NCBI GenBank assembly: GCA_900540685.1
Contig: UQGS01000017.1
Location: forward strand, 1-37,272
Length of the DNA stretch: 37,272 nt
Direction of reading: 5' to 3'
DNA from: an uncultured Catenibacterium sp.
GTDB taxonomy: Bacteria; Bacillota_I; Bacilli_A; Erysipelotrichales; Coprobacillaceae
The notes under the pieces are model-generated. The model saw only the letters and a list, made by a program, of their open reading frames with translations, did no database searches and was not told where the DNA came from. This document shows positions 10,375 to 18,011 of the stretch, in pieces. The first letter of the stretch is position 1. The number at the start of each line of letters is the position of its first letter. The translations under genes and the position numbers were made by a program.

Positions 10375-10863
10375 TTATCTGTATTTTTCTGAAATTTCGT
10401 TATTTGTATCTAAGCAGGCTTTTTCCATAGCCTGACGGTTGTTCTTTAATTTTTCACTTAATTCTGGATATTTGATTGCCATGATTTCAAGTGCTAACCA
10501 GGCAGCATTCTTAGCACCATCAATTGCAACTGTTGCAACTGGGATACCAGAAGGCATCTGGACAATTGATAATAAGGCATCCATTCCATCTAAACTTGCA
10601 CCTTTGATTGGAATACCAATAACTGGTAACACTGTCATAGAAGCAACGACACCAGGTAAGGCAGCAGCCATACCAGCAGCTGTTAAGATAACATCTGTTC
10701 CATTGTTGTTGCATTCTTCTACAAATTCACTCAATGCACGATGTGCACGGTGTGCAGATAAAGCACGTACTTCAACATCTACGCCATATTCTTTTAATAT
10801 GGCAATTCCTTTTTCTACCTTTGCTTCATCAGAGGCAGAACCCATAATTACTGCAGCTTTCAT
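10375..10863 (-). CDS. purE: PurE, CAIR-forming mutase or AIR carboxylase
   Basis: Small (162-residue) PurE-fold protein making CAIR. The N-terminal MGSASDEAKVEKG loop, the SAHRAHR segment and the glycine-rich AGMAAALPGVVAS loop form the AIR site. In bacteria PurE normally works with PurK, which supplies N5-CAIR, but no purK is in this operon. Either purK lies elsewhere, or this PurE carboxylates AIR directly as class II enzymes do; sequence reading alone does not settle it. A GGAGG site precedes the start, within a 79-base gap after fhs that holds a hairpin. Confidence 0.93.
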   Translation of the reverse strand: MKAAVIMGSASDEAKVEKGIAILKEYGVDVEVRALSAHRAHRALSEFVEECNNNGTDVILTAAGMAAALPGVVASMTVLPVIGIPIKGASLDGMDALLSIVQMPSGIPVATVAIDGAKNAAWLALEIMAIKYPELSEKLKNNRQAMEKACLDTNNEISEKYR

Positions 10864-10901
10864 TTCAGTCCTCCATTATTTTCATTATGACTTTCATGAT
10901 C

Positions 10902-10926
10902 TAGGTGCTCAGAGGCCTTTCACCTA
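10902..10926 (-). other. hairpin in the fhs-purE gap
   Basis: TAGGTG and CACCTA form a 6-bp stem enclosing a loop of 13 nt that itself contains the palindrome AGGCCT. No T-run follows on the minus strand, so it is not an intrinsic terminator. It could be an RNA processing or stability element separating fhs from the pur genes; that role is inferred. Confidence 0.4.
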
Positions 10927-10942
10927 AACTTGACCTCAATTA

Positions 10943-12613
10943 TTAGAATAAACCAGTAATCTTACCGTCTTCATCAATATCCATATTATTTGCAGCTGGT
11001 ACTTTTGGTAAACCTGGCATACGCATAATATTTCCAGAAATAGCAACTAAGAATCCAGAACCAGTATTTGGAATTAAGTCACTGATTGTAACTTTAAATC
11101 CTTCAGGACGTCCTAGTAAAGTCGCATCATCTGATAAAGAATATTGAGTCTTTGCAATACAGATTGGTAAATCACCTAAGCCCTGAGCAGTGAACTTCTT
11201 GATCTTGTTCATTACTTTCTTAGTGAAGACAACATCATCTGCACCATAAATTTCTTTAGCAATTGTCTTAATCTTTTCATCAATAGGCATATCTAATGAA
11301 TAGATAGGTGCATAATGAGATTCTTCTGTATCTAAGATATTTAATAGCTTGTTGGCAAGATCAATGCCTCCTTCGCCACCCTTAGCCCATACTTCAGAAA
11401 TAGATACTTCAACATTGAGTTCCTTACACATATCATCTAATAGCTTTAATTCAGCTTCTGTATCTGTAGGGAATGCATTAATCGCAACGATACAAGGTAA
11501 ACCAAACTTCTTGATATTTTCAATATGTTTAGTTAAGTTACCAATACCCTTCTTTAATGCTTCAAGATTTTCAGTGCCTAATTCTTTCTTATTCACACCA
11601 CCATGCATCTTTAATGCACGAACAGTTGCAACAATGACAACCGCATCTGGATTCAATCCAGCCTGACGACACTTGATATCTAAGAACTTTTCAGCACCTA
11701 AATCAGCACCGAATCCTGCTTCAGTAATGGCATAATCACCAAGCTTCATAGCAAGCTTTGTAGCCATAACTGAGTTACATCCATGAGCGATATTGGCGAA
11801 TGGACCACCATGTACAAATACTGGAGTATGATCTAAAGTCTGTACAAGGTTAGGCTTGATTGCATCCTTTAATAATAAAGTCACAGCACCAGTTGCATGA
11901 ATATCATCAACAGTCACTGGTTCACCATCATAATTATAAGCAACAATCATTCTTGCAGCTCTTGCCTTTAAATCTTCAAGAGAAGTTGATAAACATAAGA
12001 TACCCATCACTTCACTTGCAACACTAATATCAAAACCATCTTCACGAGGAACACCATTTGGTTTACCACCTAAACCAACAACAATATGTCTTAAAGCACG
12101 ATCGTTTAAGTCAACAACTCTCTTCCATACAATCTGTCTAGTATCAATATTCAAAGGGTTACCCTGCTGAATAGAGTTATCAAGCATTGCGGCAATTAAG
12201 TTATTTGCGGAAGTGATGGCATGAATATCACCTGTGAAATGAAGGTTGATATCTTCCATAGGAACAACCTGAGCATATCCTCCCCCAGCTGCACCACCTT
12301 TAATACCAAAGCAAGGACCTAAGCTTGGTTCACGCATTGCGACTACAGATTTCTTACCTAACTGATGTAATGCCTGTGATAAACCAATCATTGTAGTTGT
12401 CTTACCTTCACCAGCAGGTGTTGGGTTGATTGCAGTTACAAGGATTAATTTACCCTCCGGATTATTTTCAACTTTCTTGATAGTTTCTAAAGAGACTTTT
12501 GCCTTATATTTACCATATAATTCTAAATCATCTTCAGTAAGTCCAATCTTTTCAGCCACATTTTTAATTGGCTCCATGACTGTACTCTGTGCAATTTCTA
12601 CGTCTGTTAACAT
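10943..12613 (-). CDS. fhs: formate-tetrahydrofolate ligase
   Basis: Makes 10-formyl-THF from formate, THF and ATP, supplying the one-carbon donor for PurN and PurH encoded downstream. The P-loop TPAGEGKTTT is at residues 65-74, followed by the conserved REPSLGPCFGIKGGAAGGG segment region; the chain has the usual 556 residues. It is the first gene of the operon and follows a ZTP riboswitch. The ribosome binding site GAGAGG is about 10 bases from the ATG. Being first means it receives the full effect of the switch. Confidence 0.97.
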   Translation of the reverse strand: MLTDVEIAQSTVMEPIKNVAEKIGLTEDDLELYGKYKAKVSLETIKKVENNPEGKLILVTAINPTPAGEGKTTTMIGLSQALHQLGKKSVVAMREPSLGPCFGIKGGAAGGGYAQVVPMEDINLHFTGDIHAITSANNLIAAMLDNSIQQGNPLNIDTRQIVWKRVVDLNDRALRHIVVGLGGKPNGVPREDGFDISVASEVMGILCLSTSLEDLKARAARMIVAYNYDGEPVTVDDIHATGAVTLLLKDAIKPNLVQTLDHTPVFVHGGPFANIAHGCNSVMATKLAMKLGDYAITEAGFGADLGAEKFLDIKCRQAGLNPDAVVIVATVRALKMHGGVNKKELGTENLEALKKGIGNLTKHIENIKKFGLPCIVAINAFPTDTEAELKLLDDMCKELNVEVSISEVWAKGGEGGIDLANKLLNILDTEESHYAPIYSLDMPIDEKIKTIAKEIYGADDVVFTKKVMNKIKKFTAQGLGDLPICIAKTQYSLSDDATLLGRPEGFKVTISDLIPNTGSGFLVAISGNIMRMPGLPKVPAANNMDIDEDGKITGLF

Positions 12614-12702
12614 TTTTTGTTTTTCCTCTCTTTCAGGTTATTTTCTTTCAAAACAATTATATACTAATCCAGTACCTGCATGCTTTCTTTTTTTTGAAAA
12701 AA

Positions 12703-12802
12703 CAAAAAAAGAGCCTACTAAGTCCAGGACGTTGCCCAGACGGTCGGCTCTTCAAGAAATTATACTCCATGTGGTTAATTCCACTTCCGTCAGTCGTATA
12801 AT
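12703..12802 (-). promoter_or_regulatory. ZTP (pfl) riboswitch with overlapping terminator
   Basis: Read on the minus strand, the leader begins CGACTGACGG, then GTGG-loop-CCAC, then ATGGAGTAT, a linker, and GCCGACCGTCTGGGCA. These are the conserved blocks of the pfl motif, including the GCCG-CCG-CTGGGC 3' subdomain. That subdomain is part of a terminator: GAGCC (12746-12750) pairs with GGCTC (12711-12715), followed by seven T. The expected logic is an ON switch: ZTP/AICAR monophosphate binding stabilises the pseudoknot and blocks termination. The family identity is recognised from conserved blocks; the switching direction is established for this class and inferred here. Confidence 0.93.
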
Positions 12803-12810
12803 ACAGTTGT

Positions 12811-12839
12811 AGTTTATCAAATAACCTATTGTTTGACAA
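12811..12839 (-). promoter_or_regulatory. promoter of the fhs-pur operon
   Basis: Minus-strand TTGTCA (12834-12839), a 17-base spacer, then TAAACT (12811-12816). Transcription would begin near 12804, a few bases before the aptamer's first conserved block, which is where a riboswitch transcript should start. Confidence 0.7.
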
Positions 12840-12847
12840 GCACAAAT

Positions 12848-12876
12848 TTGATTAAATAGTGGCATAAGTTTATAAT
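12848..12876 (+). promoter_or_regulatory. promoter of the flavin-reductase-like gene
   Basis: TTGATT (12848-12853), a 17-base spacer, and a perfect TATAAT (12871-12876), followed by a GGAGGT ribosome binding site at 12885. It diverges from the purine operon promoter, the two -35 boxes being only 8 bases apart. Confidence 0.85.
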
Positions 12877-12897
12877 ATAAAAACGGAGGTAATGACT

Positions 12898-13398
12898 ATG
12901 TTTAAAGAAGTAGATATAAAGACATTTGATTTAGAAATATTTAATAAATTGAATAAGGAATGGGCACTACTCAGTGCAGGTAATAAAGACGCATTTAACA
13001 CCATGACTATTTCATGGGGAGAGATGGGTACTTTATGGAATAAGCCAGTGATGACTTGTTTTGTAAGACCACAGCGTTATACAAAGGAATTCATTGATTC
13101 TAATGATAAGATGACTCTTTCATTCTTTAACGGAGATCATATGAAAGACTTAACAATACTTGGTAGAGAATCTGGACGTGATGGTGATAAGATTGCGAAG
13201 ACTGATTTAACACCTACATTTATTGAAGATCTTCCTACATTTGAAGAAGCAAAGATTGTTGTTGTAGGAAAGAAGCTCTATGAAGATACTATCAAGCCTG
13301 AATGTTTCTTAGATGAAACACTTGTAGATAAGAATTATCCTGAGAAAGATTTCCATACAATGTATATATGTGAAGTTGAAAAGATCTATATGAAATAA
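12898..13398 (+). CDS. flavin reductase-like (FMN split-barrel) protein
   Basis: A 166-residue protein resembling the flavin reductase-like family: FMN-binding split barrels that reduce or carry flavin. Family features include WALLSAG followed by NTMTISWGEMGTLWNKP and the later FFNGDHMKDLTILG segment. Physiological substrate unknown. An ATG at 12892 is only one base from the GGAGGT site, whereas the ATG at 12898 has ideal 7-base spacing, so the later start is chosen (MFKEVDIK). It is a single gene between its own promoter and a terminator. Confidence 0.85.
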   Translation: MFKEVDIKTFDLEIFNKLNKEWALLSAGNKDAFNTMTISWGEMGTLWNKPVMTCFVRPQRYTKEFIDSNDKMTLSFFNGDHMKDLTILGRESGRDGDKIAKTDLTPTFIEDLPTFEEAKIVVVGKKLYEDTIKPECFLDETLVDKNYPEKDFHTMYICEVEKIYMK

Positions 13399-13399
13399 A

Positions 13400-13425
13400 A
13401 GAAGCGTTAGTGCGCTTCTCTTTTT
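13400..13425. terminator. bidirectional terminator between convergent genes
   Basis: AGAAGCG-TTAGTG-CGCTTCT hairpin followed by CTTTTT on the plus strand; on the minus strand it is followed by TTTTATTT. The stop codon of the Nudix gene lies in its loop. It ends the flavin-reductase transcript and the Nudix transcript. Confidence 0.88.
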
Positions 13426-13856
13426 AGTTTATCGTATTCTTTTATTTGGTTATATTCTTCAATTGTTTTCTTAATATCATTAAAGATATGTGGATCAAGT
13501 GTCTTCTCTAATTCATCTTCGTCCACAAACTTATAATCTGTATGCTCAAATGAAATCTTAACCTGATCATTTGTAGGAATACATAAGAAACCAATACCCA
13601 CTGTCTGATAATGTGGTCTAATAGCCGTAAATGTATAAACTGGCTTAATGATTTCAATATCTAGTCCTGTTTCTTCCTTCAATTCTCTTACTAATGCCTG
13701 GTGAGGATCTTCCCCATATTCTAATCCACCACCTGGTAATTCCCAATACCCAAGTCCATCTGATGAAGGTCTGACACGTTTTAAAATCAATGTCTTGCCT
13801 TCATAAATCACAATACCTTTTACTGTAATATGAAACTGTATGTCCTTATTCTCCAT
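13407..13856 (-). CDS. Nudix hydrolase
   Basis: 149-residue Nudix-fold hydrolase, expected to cleave nucleoside diphosphates linked to another group, with Mg2+. A full Nudix box is present: GGGLEYGEDPHQALVRELKE runs directly into ETGLDI, fitting G-x5-E-x7-REL-x-EE-x-G. The start of the chain (IQFHITVKGIVIYEG) is typical of MutT-like members. Specific substrate cannot be told from sequence; 8-oxo-dGTP clean-up is only one option. Ribosome binding site AAGGGGG. Confidence 0.9.
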   Translation of the reverse strand: MENKDIQFHITVKGIVIYEGKTLILKRVRPSSDGLGYWELPGGGLEYGEDPHQALVRELKEETGLDIEIIKPVYTFTAIRPHYQTVGIGFLCIPTNDQVKISFEHTDYKFVDEDELEKTLDPHIFNDIKKTIEEYNQIKEYDKLKREAH

Positions 13857-13929
13857 ATTCTTTTGCCCCCTTTTTAATATATTAGCACAACTCTTGAAAG
13901 AACGTTACAAAAAGGTGTAGTATCTGTGT

Positions 13930-13957
13930 TTCAAATACTTCAGAAATTGTATATAAT
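13930..13957 (+). promoter_or_regulatory. probable pepV promoter
   Basis: Perfect TATAAT at 13952-13957 with a weak TTCAAA 16 bases upstream; the pepV start lies 20 bases downstream. Confidence 0.5.
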
Positions 13958-13976
13958 AGTCACTGAGGTGAATAAA

Positions 13977-15341
13977 ATGATTAATTTCAAAGAAGAAATA
14001 TTAAAGCATAAAGATGAAATGCTGAAAGATTTAAAGGACTTATGTCTCATCCCTTCAACTCTTGATGAATCTACTGCAAAAGAAAATCAGCCATTTGGTG
14101 AAAACAACCGTAAAGCGCTTGATTTAATGCTTTCTATTGGTCAAAGAGATGGATTCGTTACTGATGATTGTGATGGATATGCTGGTTCTATTGATATTGG
14201 CGAAGGAGAAGAATGTTTTGGTATCCTTGGACACTTAGATGTTGTACCTACTGAAGGTCAGGAATGGGATTATCCAGAATATGATATGACTCTTGATGGA
14301 GATACACTCTATGGTCGTGGTGTCGCTGATGATAAGGGACCTTTAATTGCCGCTTATTATGCTGCTAAGATTGTCAATGAACTTGATTTTGAAAAGAGAA
14401 TGAAGGTTCGTATCATCTTTGGATGTAATGAAGAAAATGGTTCTCGCTGTATGCATTACTATTTCCAGCATCGTCCATATCCAAAGATGGGATTTACTCC
14501 AGATGCTGATTTCCCTGTAGTATATGGTGAAAAAGGTAACTGTCATTTCATCATCAAGGGTAAAACAGATGATGATAAGGTGATTTCTATTCATTCAGGA
14601 CGTGTCGTGAATATCGTACCAGATCAGGCTAAAGCTGTATTAAAGGGTACTGACTATGAAGAATCATATAATGCATTCTTAAAAGAAAATAACTTCAAAG
14701 GTTCTTTAGAAGTTATAGATGGTAATACACACTTATTCTTAAGAGGTAAGAGTGCCCATGCATCTCAGCCTCAGTTAGGTAATAATGCAGCAAGTAACTT
14801 ATGTCATTATATTGCAGGCGTGACTAATAATAGCTATGCAAAATTCGTTGATGAATATTTATATAATGATTATTTAGGTGAAAAGTTCAATGTCGCATTT
14901 ACTGGTGAAATGGGTGCTTTAACTGTTAACCTTGGTATCTTAGATTATGAAAATAATGAAGGTTCATTAACTCTTGATTTACGTCTTCCTCATGACTCAG
15001 ATAATGATGTTCTTGTGAAGAATGTAGATGAAGCTGTTAATAAGTATGGCTTTAGTGAAGAACATAACATTGGTCCTGCATTATATGTAGATCCTAATAG
15101 TGAATTAGTTCAGAAGCTTCATGAATCATATGTACAGTTCACAAATGATCATGAACATGGTCCTCAGACTATTGGTGGTGGAACTTATGCAAAGAAAATG
15201 CCTAACTGTGTTGCTTTTGGTTGTGAATTCCCTGGTAAAAACCATCATATGCATGAAGAAAATGAATTAATTTCATTAGATGATTTATTAACTGCAGCTG
15301 CTATCTACGCTCAGTCTCTCTATAATCTTCTTAAAAAATAG
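13977..15341 (+). CDS. pepV: dipeptidase PepV (M20 family)
   Basis: Cytosolic zinc dipeptidase of the M20 family, cleaving dipeptides with an unblocked N-terminus. With the start at 13977 (ribosome binding site GAGGTG, 6-base spacing) the protein has 454 residues. Predicted metal ligands are H86 (GHLDVVP), D118 or D119 (GVADDKG), E153 (NEENGS; E152 likely the catalytic base), D176 or D178 (TPDADFP), and a late histidine in GKNHHMHEEN. The AHASQPQLGNNA segment of the lid domain is also present. The upstream in-frame ATG at 13926 overlaps the promoter and is rejected. Confidence 0.94.
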   Translation: MINFKEEILKHKDEMLKDLKDLCLIPSTLDESTAKENQPFGENNRKALDLMLSIGQRDGFVTDDCDGYAGSIDIGEGEECFGILGHLDVVPTEGQEWDYPEYDMTLDGDTLYGRGVADDKGPLIAAYYAAKIVNELDFEKRMKVRIIFGCNEENGSRCMHYYFQHRPYPKMGFTPDADFPVVYGEKGNCHFIIKGKTDDDKVISIHSGRVVNIVPDQAKAVLKGTDYEESYNAFLKENNFKGSLEVIDGNTHLFLRGKSAHASQPQLGNNAASNLCHYIAGVTNNSYAKFVDEYLYNDYLGEKFNVAFTGEMGALTVNLGILDYENNEGSLTLDLRLPHDSDNDVLVKNVDEAVNKYGFSEEHNIGPALYVDPNSELVQKLHESYVQFTNDHEHGPQTIGGGTYAKKMPNCVAFGCEFPGKNHHMHEENELISLDDLLTAAAIYAQSLYNLLKK

Positions 15342-15370
15342 TTGAATTCCATGTGCAACTCAAGTATAAT
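15342..15370 (+). promoter_or_regulatory. tRNA-Leu promoter
   Basis: TTGAAT (15342-15347), 17-base spacer, TATAAT (15365-15370). It begins one base after the pepV stop codon and gives a start of transcription about 10 bases before the tRNA. Confidence 0.82.
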
Positions 15371-15382
15371 CTTAGTTGCACA
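15352..15382. repeat. inverted repeat around the -10 of the tRNA-Leu promoter
   Basis: TGTGCAACT (15352-15360) and AGTTGCACA (15374-15382) are a perfect 9-bp inverted repeat centred on the -10 box; AAG and CTT directly beside the TATAAT extend the pairing with one bulged C. There is no T-run, so a terminator for pepV is unlikely. It may be an operator or an RNA hairpin in pepV read-through transcripts. Confidence 0.7.
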
Positions 15383-15387
15383 AAGTT

Positions 15388-15473
15388 GCGGCCGTGGTGG
15401 AATGGTAGACACGCAAGTTTGAGGGACTTGTGGACGTACGTCTGTGTGAGTTCAAATCTCATCGGCCGCACCA
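15388..15473 (+). tRNA. tRNA-Leu (anticodon GAG)
   Basis: Acceptor stem GCGGCCG/CGGCCGC, anticodon stem CAAGT/ACTTG with loop TTGAGGG (anticodon GAG, reads CUC and CUU), a long class II variable arm, T-arm GTGAG-TTCAAAT-CTCAT, and an encoded CCA. The long variable arm fits leucine. Confidence 0.97.
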
Positions 15474-15485
15474 TTAATTAAGATG

Positions 15486-15512
15486 AACTAGCTAGAGATA
15501 GCTAGTTTTTTA
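15486..15512 (+). terminator. tRNA-Leu terminator
   Basis: AACTAGCTA-GAGA-TAGCTAGTT perfect 9-bp hairpin followed by T-rich sequence, 12 bases after the tRNA. It separates the tRNA from the uvrA-like gene, whose ribosome binding site begins 9 bases later. Confidence 0.85.
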
Positions 15513-15532
15513 TATTATGTGGAGGATTTTGT

Positions 15533-17980
15533 ATGATTGATCATATGGAAATAAGAGGCGCAAAGGTACATAACTTAAAAAATATTGACGTTGACATTCC
15601 TCTAAATAAGATTGTAGCTATTTCTGGTGTATCAGGAAGTGGCAAGTCTTCTTTAGCATTAGGAGTCATCTATGCTGAAGGTTCTAGAAGATATCTAGAA
15701 GCATTATCTACTTATACAAGAAAACGAATCTCTCAAGGAGAAAAAGCCAAAGTAGATTCTATTAGATATGTTCCTAGTACTCTAGCATTACATCAAAGAC
15801 CTAATATACCAGGCATTCGTTCTACTTTTGGAACACAGACAGAATTATTGAATTCTATTCGCTTATTATTTTCACGTTGTGGAGATTATTTATGTCCTAA
15901 CGGACATAGAGTACCTGCGAGTATAAATGTAGCGAGAGGTGAAATGATTGAGTGTCCAATCTGCCACGAAAGATTTAATGGCTTAAGTGCTCAGGAGTAT
16001 GCCTTTAATTCACAAGGCGCATGTCCTGATTGTCAGGGCACTGGTATTGTACAGACAATTAATATTGATTCTTTGATTCCTGATCCTCATCTAACTATTG
16101 ATGAAGGAGCCGTAGCACCATGGAATACACTCATGTGGTCATTAATGAAAGATGTCTGTCGTGCGATGGGTGTGCGTACTGATGTTCCTTTTGAAGAATT
16201 AACAGAAGAAGAGAAACATATTGTCTATGATGGACCAATGGTTAAAAAACATATTTTCTATCGTCCTAAGAATAAAGAGAGCGTGGAAGCAGGAGAATTA
16301 GATTTTACTTACTATAGTGCCAAAGCGACTGTCTTGAATGCATTAAAGAAGGTCAAGAATGAAAAGAATATGAAGCGTGTCAGCAAATTCCTTAAGGAAG
16401 AGACATGTCCGACTTGTCACGGCTCTCGTATTAATAGACGTGCAAATTCTACATTACTTGGTGGTAAGACTTTAACTGAAGTATGTGCGATGAGTTTAAA
16501 GGATTTAGCTGCATGGCTTCCACAGGTAATCAATACCCTTAATGATGATGTAAAAGAAATGGGTTTTACTATTCTTGAAGAATTCATGATTAATGCGCAT
16601 GCCTTGCTGTCTTTAGGTCTAGGTTATTTGACTCTTGATCGTGCTTCTTCTACATTATCAACAGGAGAACTACAAAGAGTACAGCTTGCACGTACTGTAA
16701 AAAACAGAACGACAGGTGTTCTTTATGTTCTTGATGAACCTTCTATTGGACTACATCCTGCCAATGTAGATGGCTTGATTGCGATTATGAAAGAGTTGAT
16801 TAAGGATGGGAACTCTATTGTTTTGGTCGATCATGATACAAGAATTCTTAAAGAAGCGGATTATATGATTGAAATAGGGCCTGAAGCAGGTAAAAATGGT
16901 GGTTCTATAATTAGTCAGGGTACTATTGATGAAATCATTCAGAATAAGAATTCTATCATTGGACCTTATCTCAATGATTTACATCAAACTCTTGTAAGAA
17001 ATAAGAAAGAGATTTTTAATGAGGGCTTTTTAAGACTTAAGACAGATACAATACATACTGTCAAACCACTGGATATTTCTATTCCTAAAGGAGTTCTTAC
17101 TACAATTACTGGTATGTCTGGAAGTGGTAAGACAACATTGATTCTTGAATCGTTATATCCTGCCATAAAGGCTTCATTAAATCACGAAAGACTTCCTCAA
17201 CATGTAAAAGAATTGGATGCATCATGGGTCAATAAGATTGATTTGATTGATGCGTCCCCTATTGGAAATAATGTCAGAAGTACTGTCGCAACTTATTCTG
17301 GTGTATTTGATCATTTAAGAAGATTGTATGGAAGATTAAGTGATCAATATAGTGCAGGTGATTTTTCTTATAATACAGGTAAGTTAAGATGTCCTGTATG
17401 TGAAGGTACTGGTACTATTTCTATGGATATACAGTTTCTTCCAGATATAGAAATGACTTGTGAACATTGTGATGGAACACGTTACAGCAATGATGTGGAT
17501 TCTATAATGTACCATGGTTATTCTATTAAAGATGTAATGTCTCTTACTATCTTAGAAGCGTTAGATGTATTTAAAGACATTAAGAAGATTAAAGAGAAAC
17601 TACAGGTTCTAGTGGATTTAGGAATTGGTTATTTGACTCTTGGTGAAGCAACACCTGCCTTATCTGGTGGAGAAGCACAAAGATTAAAACTGGCATCAGA
17701 AATAGGAAAAGTACAAGATGGAAGCATCTTTATCTTTGATGAACCTTCTATTGGATTACATCCATTAGATGTAGAAACACTACTTCGTGTATTTGATACA
17801 TTAATTAATCAAAAAGCGACTATTATTGTGATTGAACATGACTTAGATGTTATTAGAAATTCTGATTATATTATTGATATGGGACCTGAGGGCGGTCAAC
17901 TTGGTGGAGAGATTATTGCGACGGGAACTGTCGAAGAAATTAAACAGAATAAGAATAGTAAAATTGGAAAATACTTGTGA
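15533..17980 (+). CDS. UvrA-like ABC ATPase, short paralogue
   Basis: Soluble tandem ABC ATPase of the UvrA family, 815 residues against about 940 for canonical UvrA. Walker A motifs lie at 32-40 (GVSGSGKSS) and 527-535 (GMSGSGKTT); both Walker B segments read DEPSIGLHP. Zinc-type cysteine pairs occur at 121-144, 164-167 and 292-295, with another set in the second half (CPVCEGTG, CEHCDGT). The region between the first Walker A and the zinc module is short, consistent with loss of the UvrB-binding domain seen in class II/III UvrA paralogues linked to drug or DNA-damage tolerance. The first ABC signature is LSTGE instead of LSGGE; the second is canonical. Single gene, GGAGG site 7 bases from ATG. 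Repair role in vivo uncertain. Confidence 0.9.
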   Translation: MIDHMEIRGAKVHNLKNIDVDIPLNKIVAISGVSGSGKSSLALGVIYAEGSRRYLEALSTYTRKRISQGEKAKVDSIRYVPSTLALHQRPNIPGIRSTFGTQTELLNSIRLLFSRCGDYLCPNGHRVPASINVARGEMIECPICHERFNGLSAQEYAFNSQGACPDCQGTGIVQTINIDSLIPDPHLTIDEGAVAPWNTLMWSLMKDVCRAMGVRTDVPFEELTEEEKHIVYDGPMVKKHIFYRPKNKESVEAGELDFTYYSAKATVLNALKKVKNEKNMKRVSKFLKEETCPTCHGSRINRRANSTLLGGKTLTEVCAMSLKDLAAWLPQVINTLNDDVKEMGFTILEEFMINAHALLSLGLGYLTLDRASSTLSTGELQRVQLARTVKNRTTGVLYVLDEPSIGLHPANVDGLIAIMKELIKDGNSIVLVDHDTRILKEADYMIEIGPEAGKNGGSIISQGTIDEIIQNKNSIIGPYLNDLHQTLVRNKKEIFNEGFLRLKTDTIHTVKPLDISIPKGVLTTITGMSGSGKTTLILESLYPAIKASLNHERLPQHVKELDASWVNKIDLIDASPIGNNVRSTVATYSGVFDHLRRLYGRLSDQYSAGDFSYNTGKLRCPVCEGTGTISMDIQFLPDIEMTCEHCDGTRYSNDVDSIMYHGYSIKDVMSLTILEALDVFKDIKKIKEKLQVLVDLGIGYLTLGEATPALSGGEAQRLKLASEIGKVQDGSIFIFDEPSIGLHPLDVETLLRVFDTLINQKATIIVIEHDLDVIRNSDYIIDMGPEGGQLGGEIIATGTVEEIKQNKNSKIGKYL

Positions 17981-17983
17981 AAG

Positions 17984-18011
17984 CACCCAGTTCAAAATGA
18001 ACTGGGTGTTT
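17984..18011. terminator. convergent terminator
   Basis: CACCCAGTTC-AAAAT-GAACTGGGTG, a perfect 10-bp stem, between the uvrA-like gene and the convergent EFR1 gene. T-runs are short on both sides (GTTTAA and CTTTC). Confidence 0.75.

Noticed and set aside
10439..10927. 162-codon plus-strand frame
   Set aside because: It is the mirror of purE, which has clear family motifs; the plus-strand translation resembles nothing known.
12657..12845. 62-codon minus-strand reading frame upstream of fhs
   Set aside because: It runs through the promoter, the ZTP aptamer and the terminator; its sequence is explained by the RNA, and it has no ribosome binding site.
15352..15382. Intrinsic terminator of pepV
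   Set aside because: The hairpin has no T-run after it and contains a promoter -10 box.
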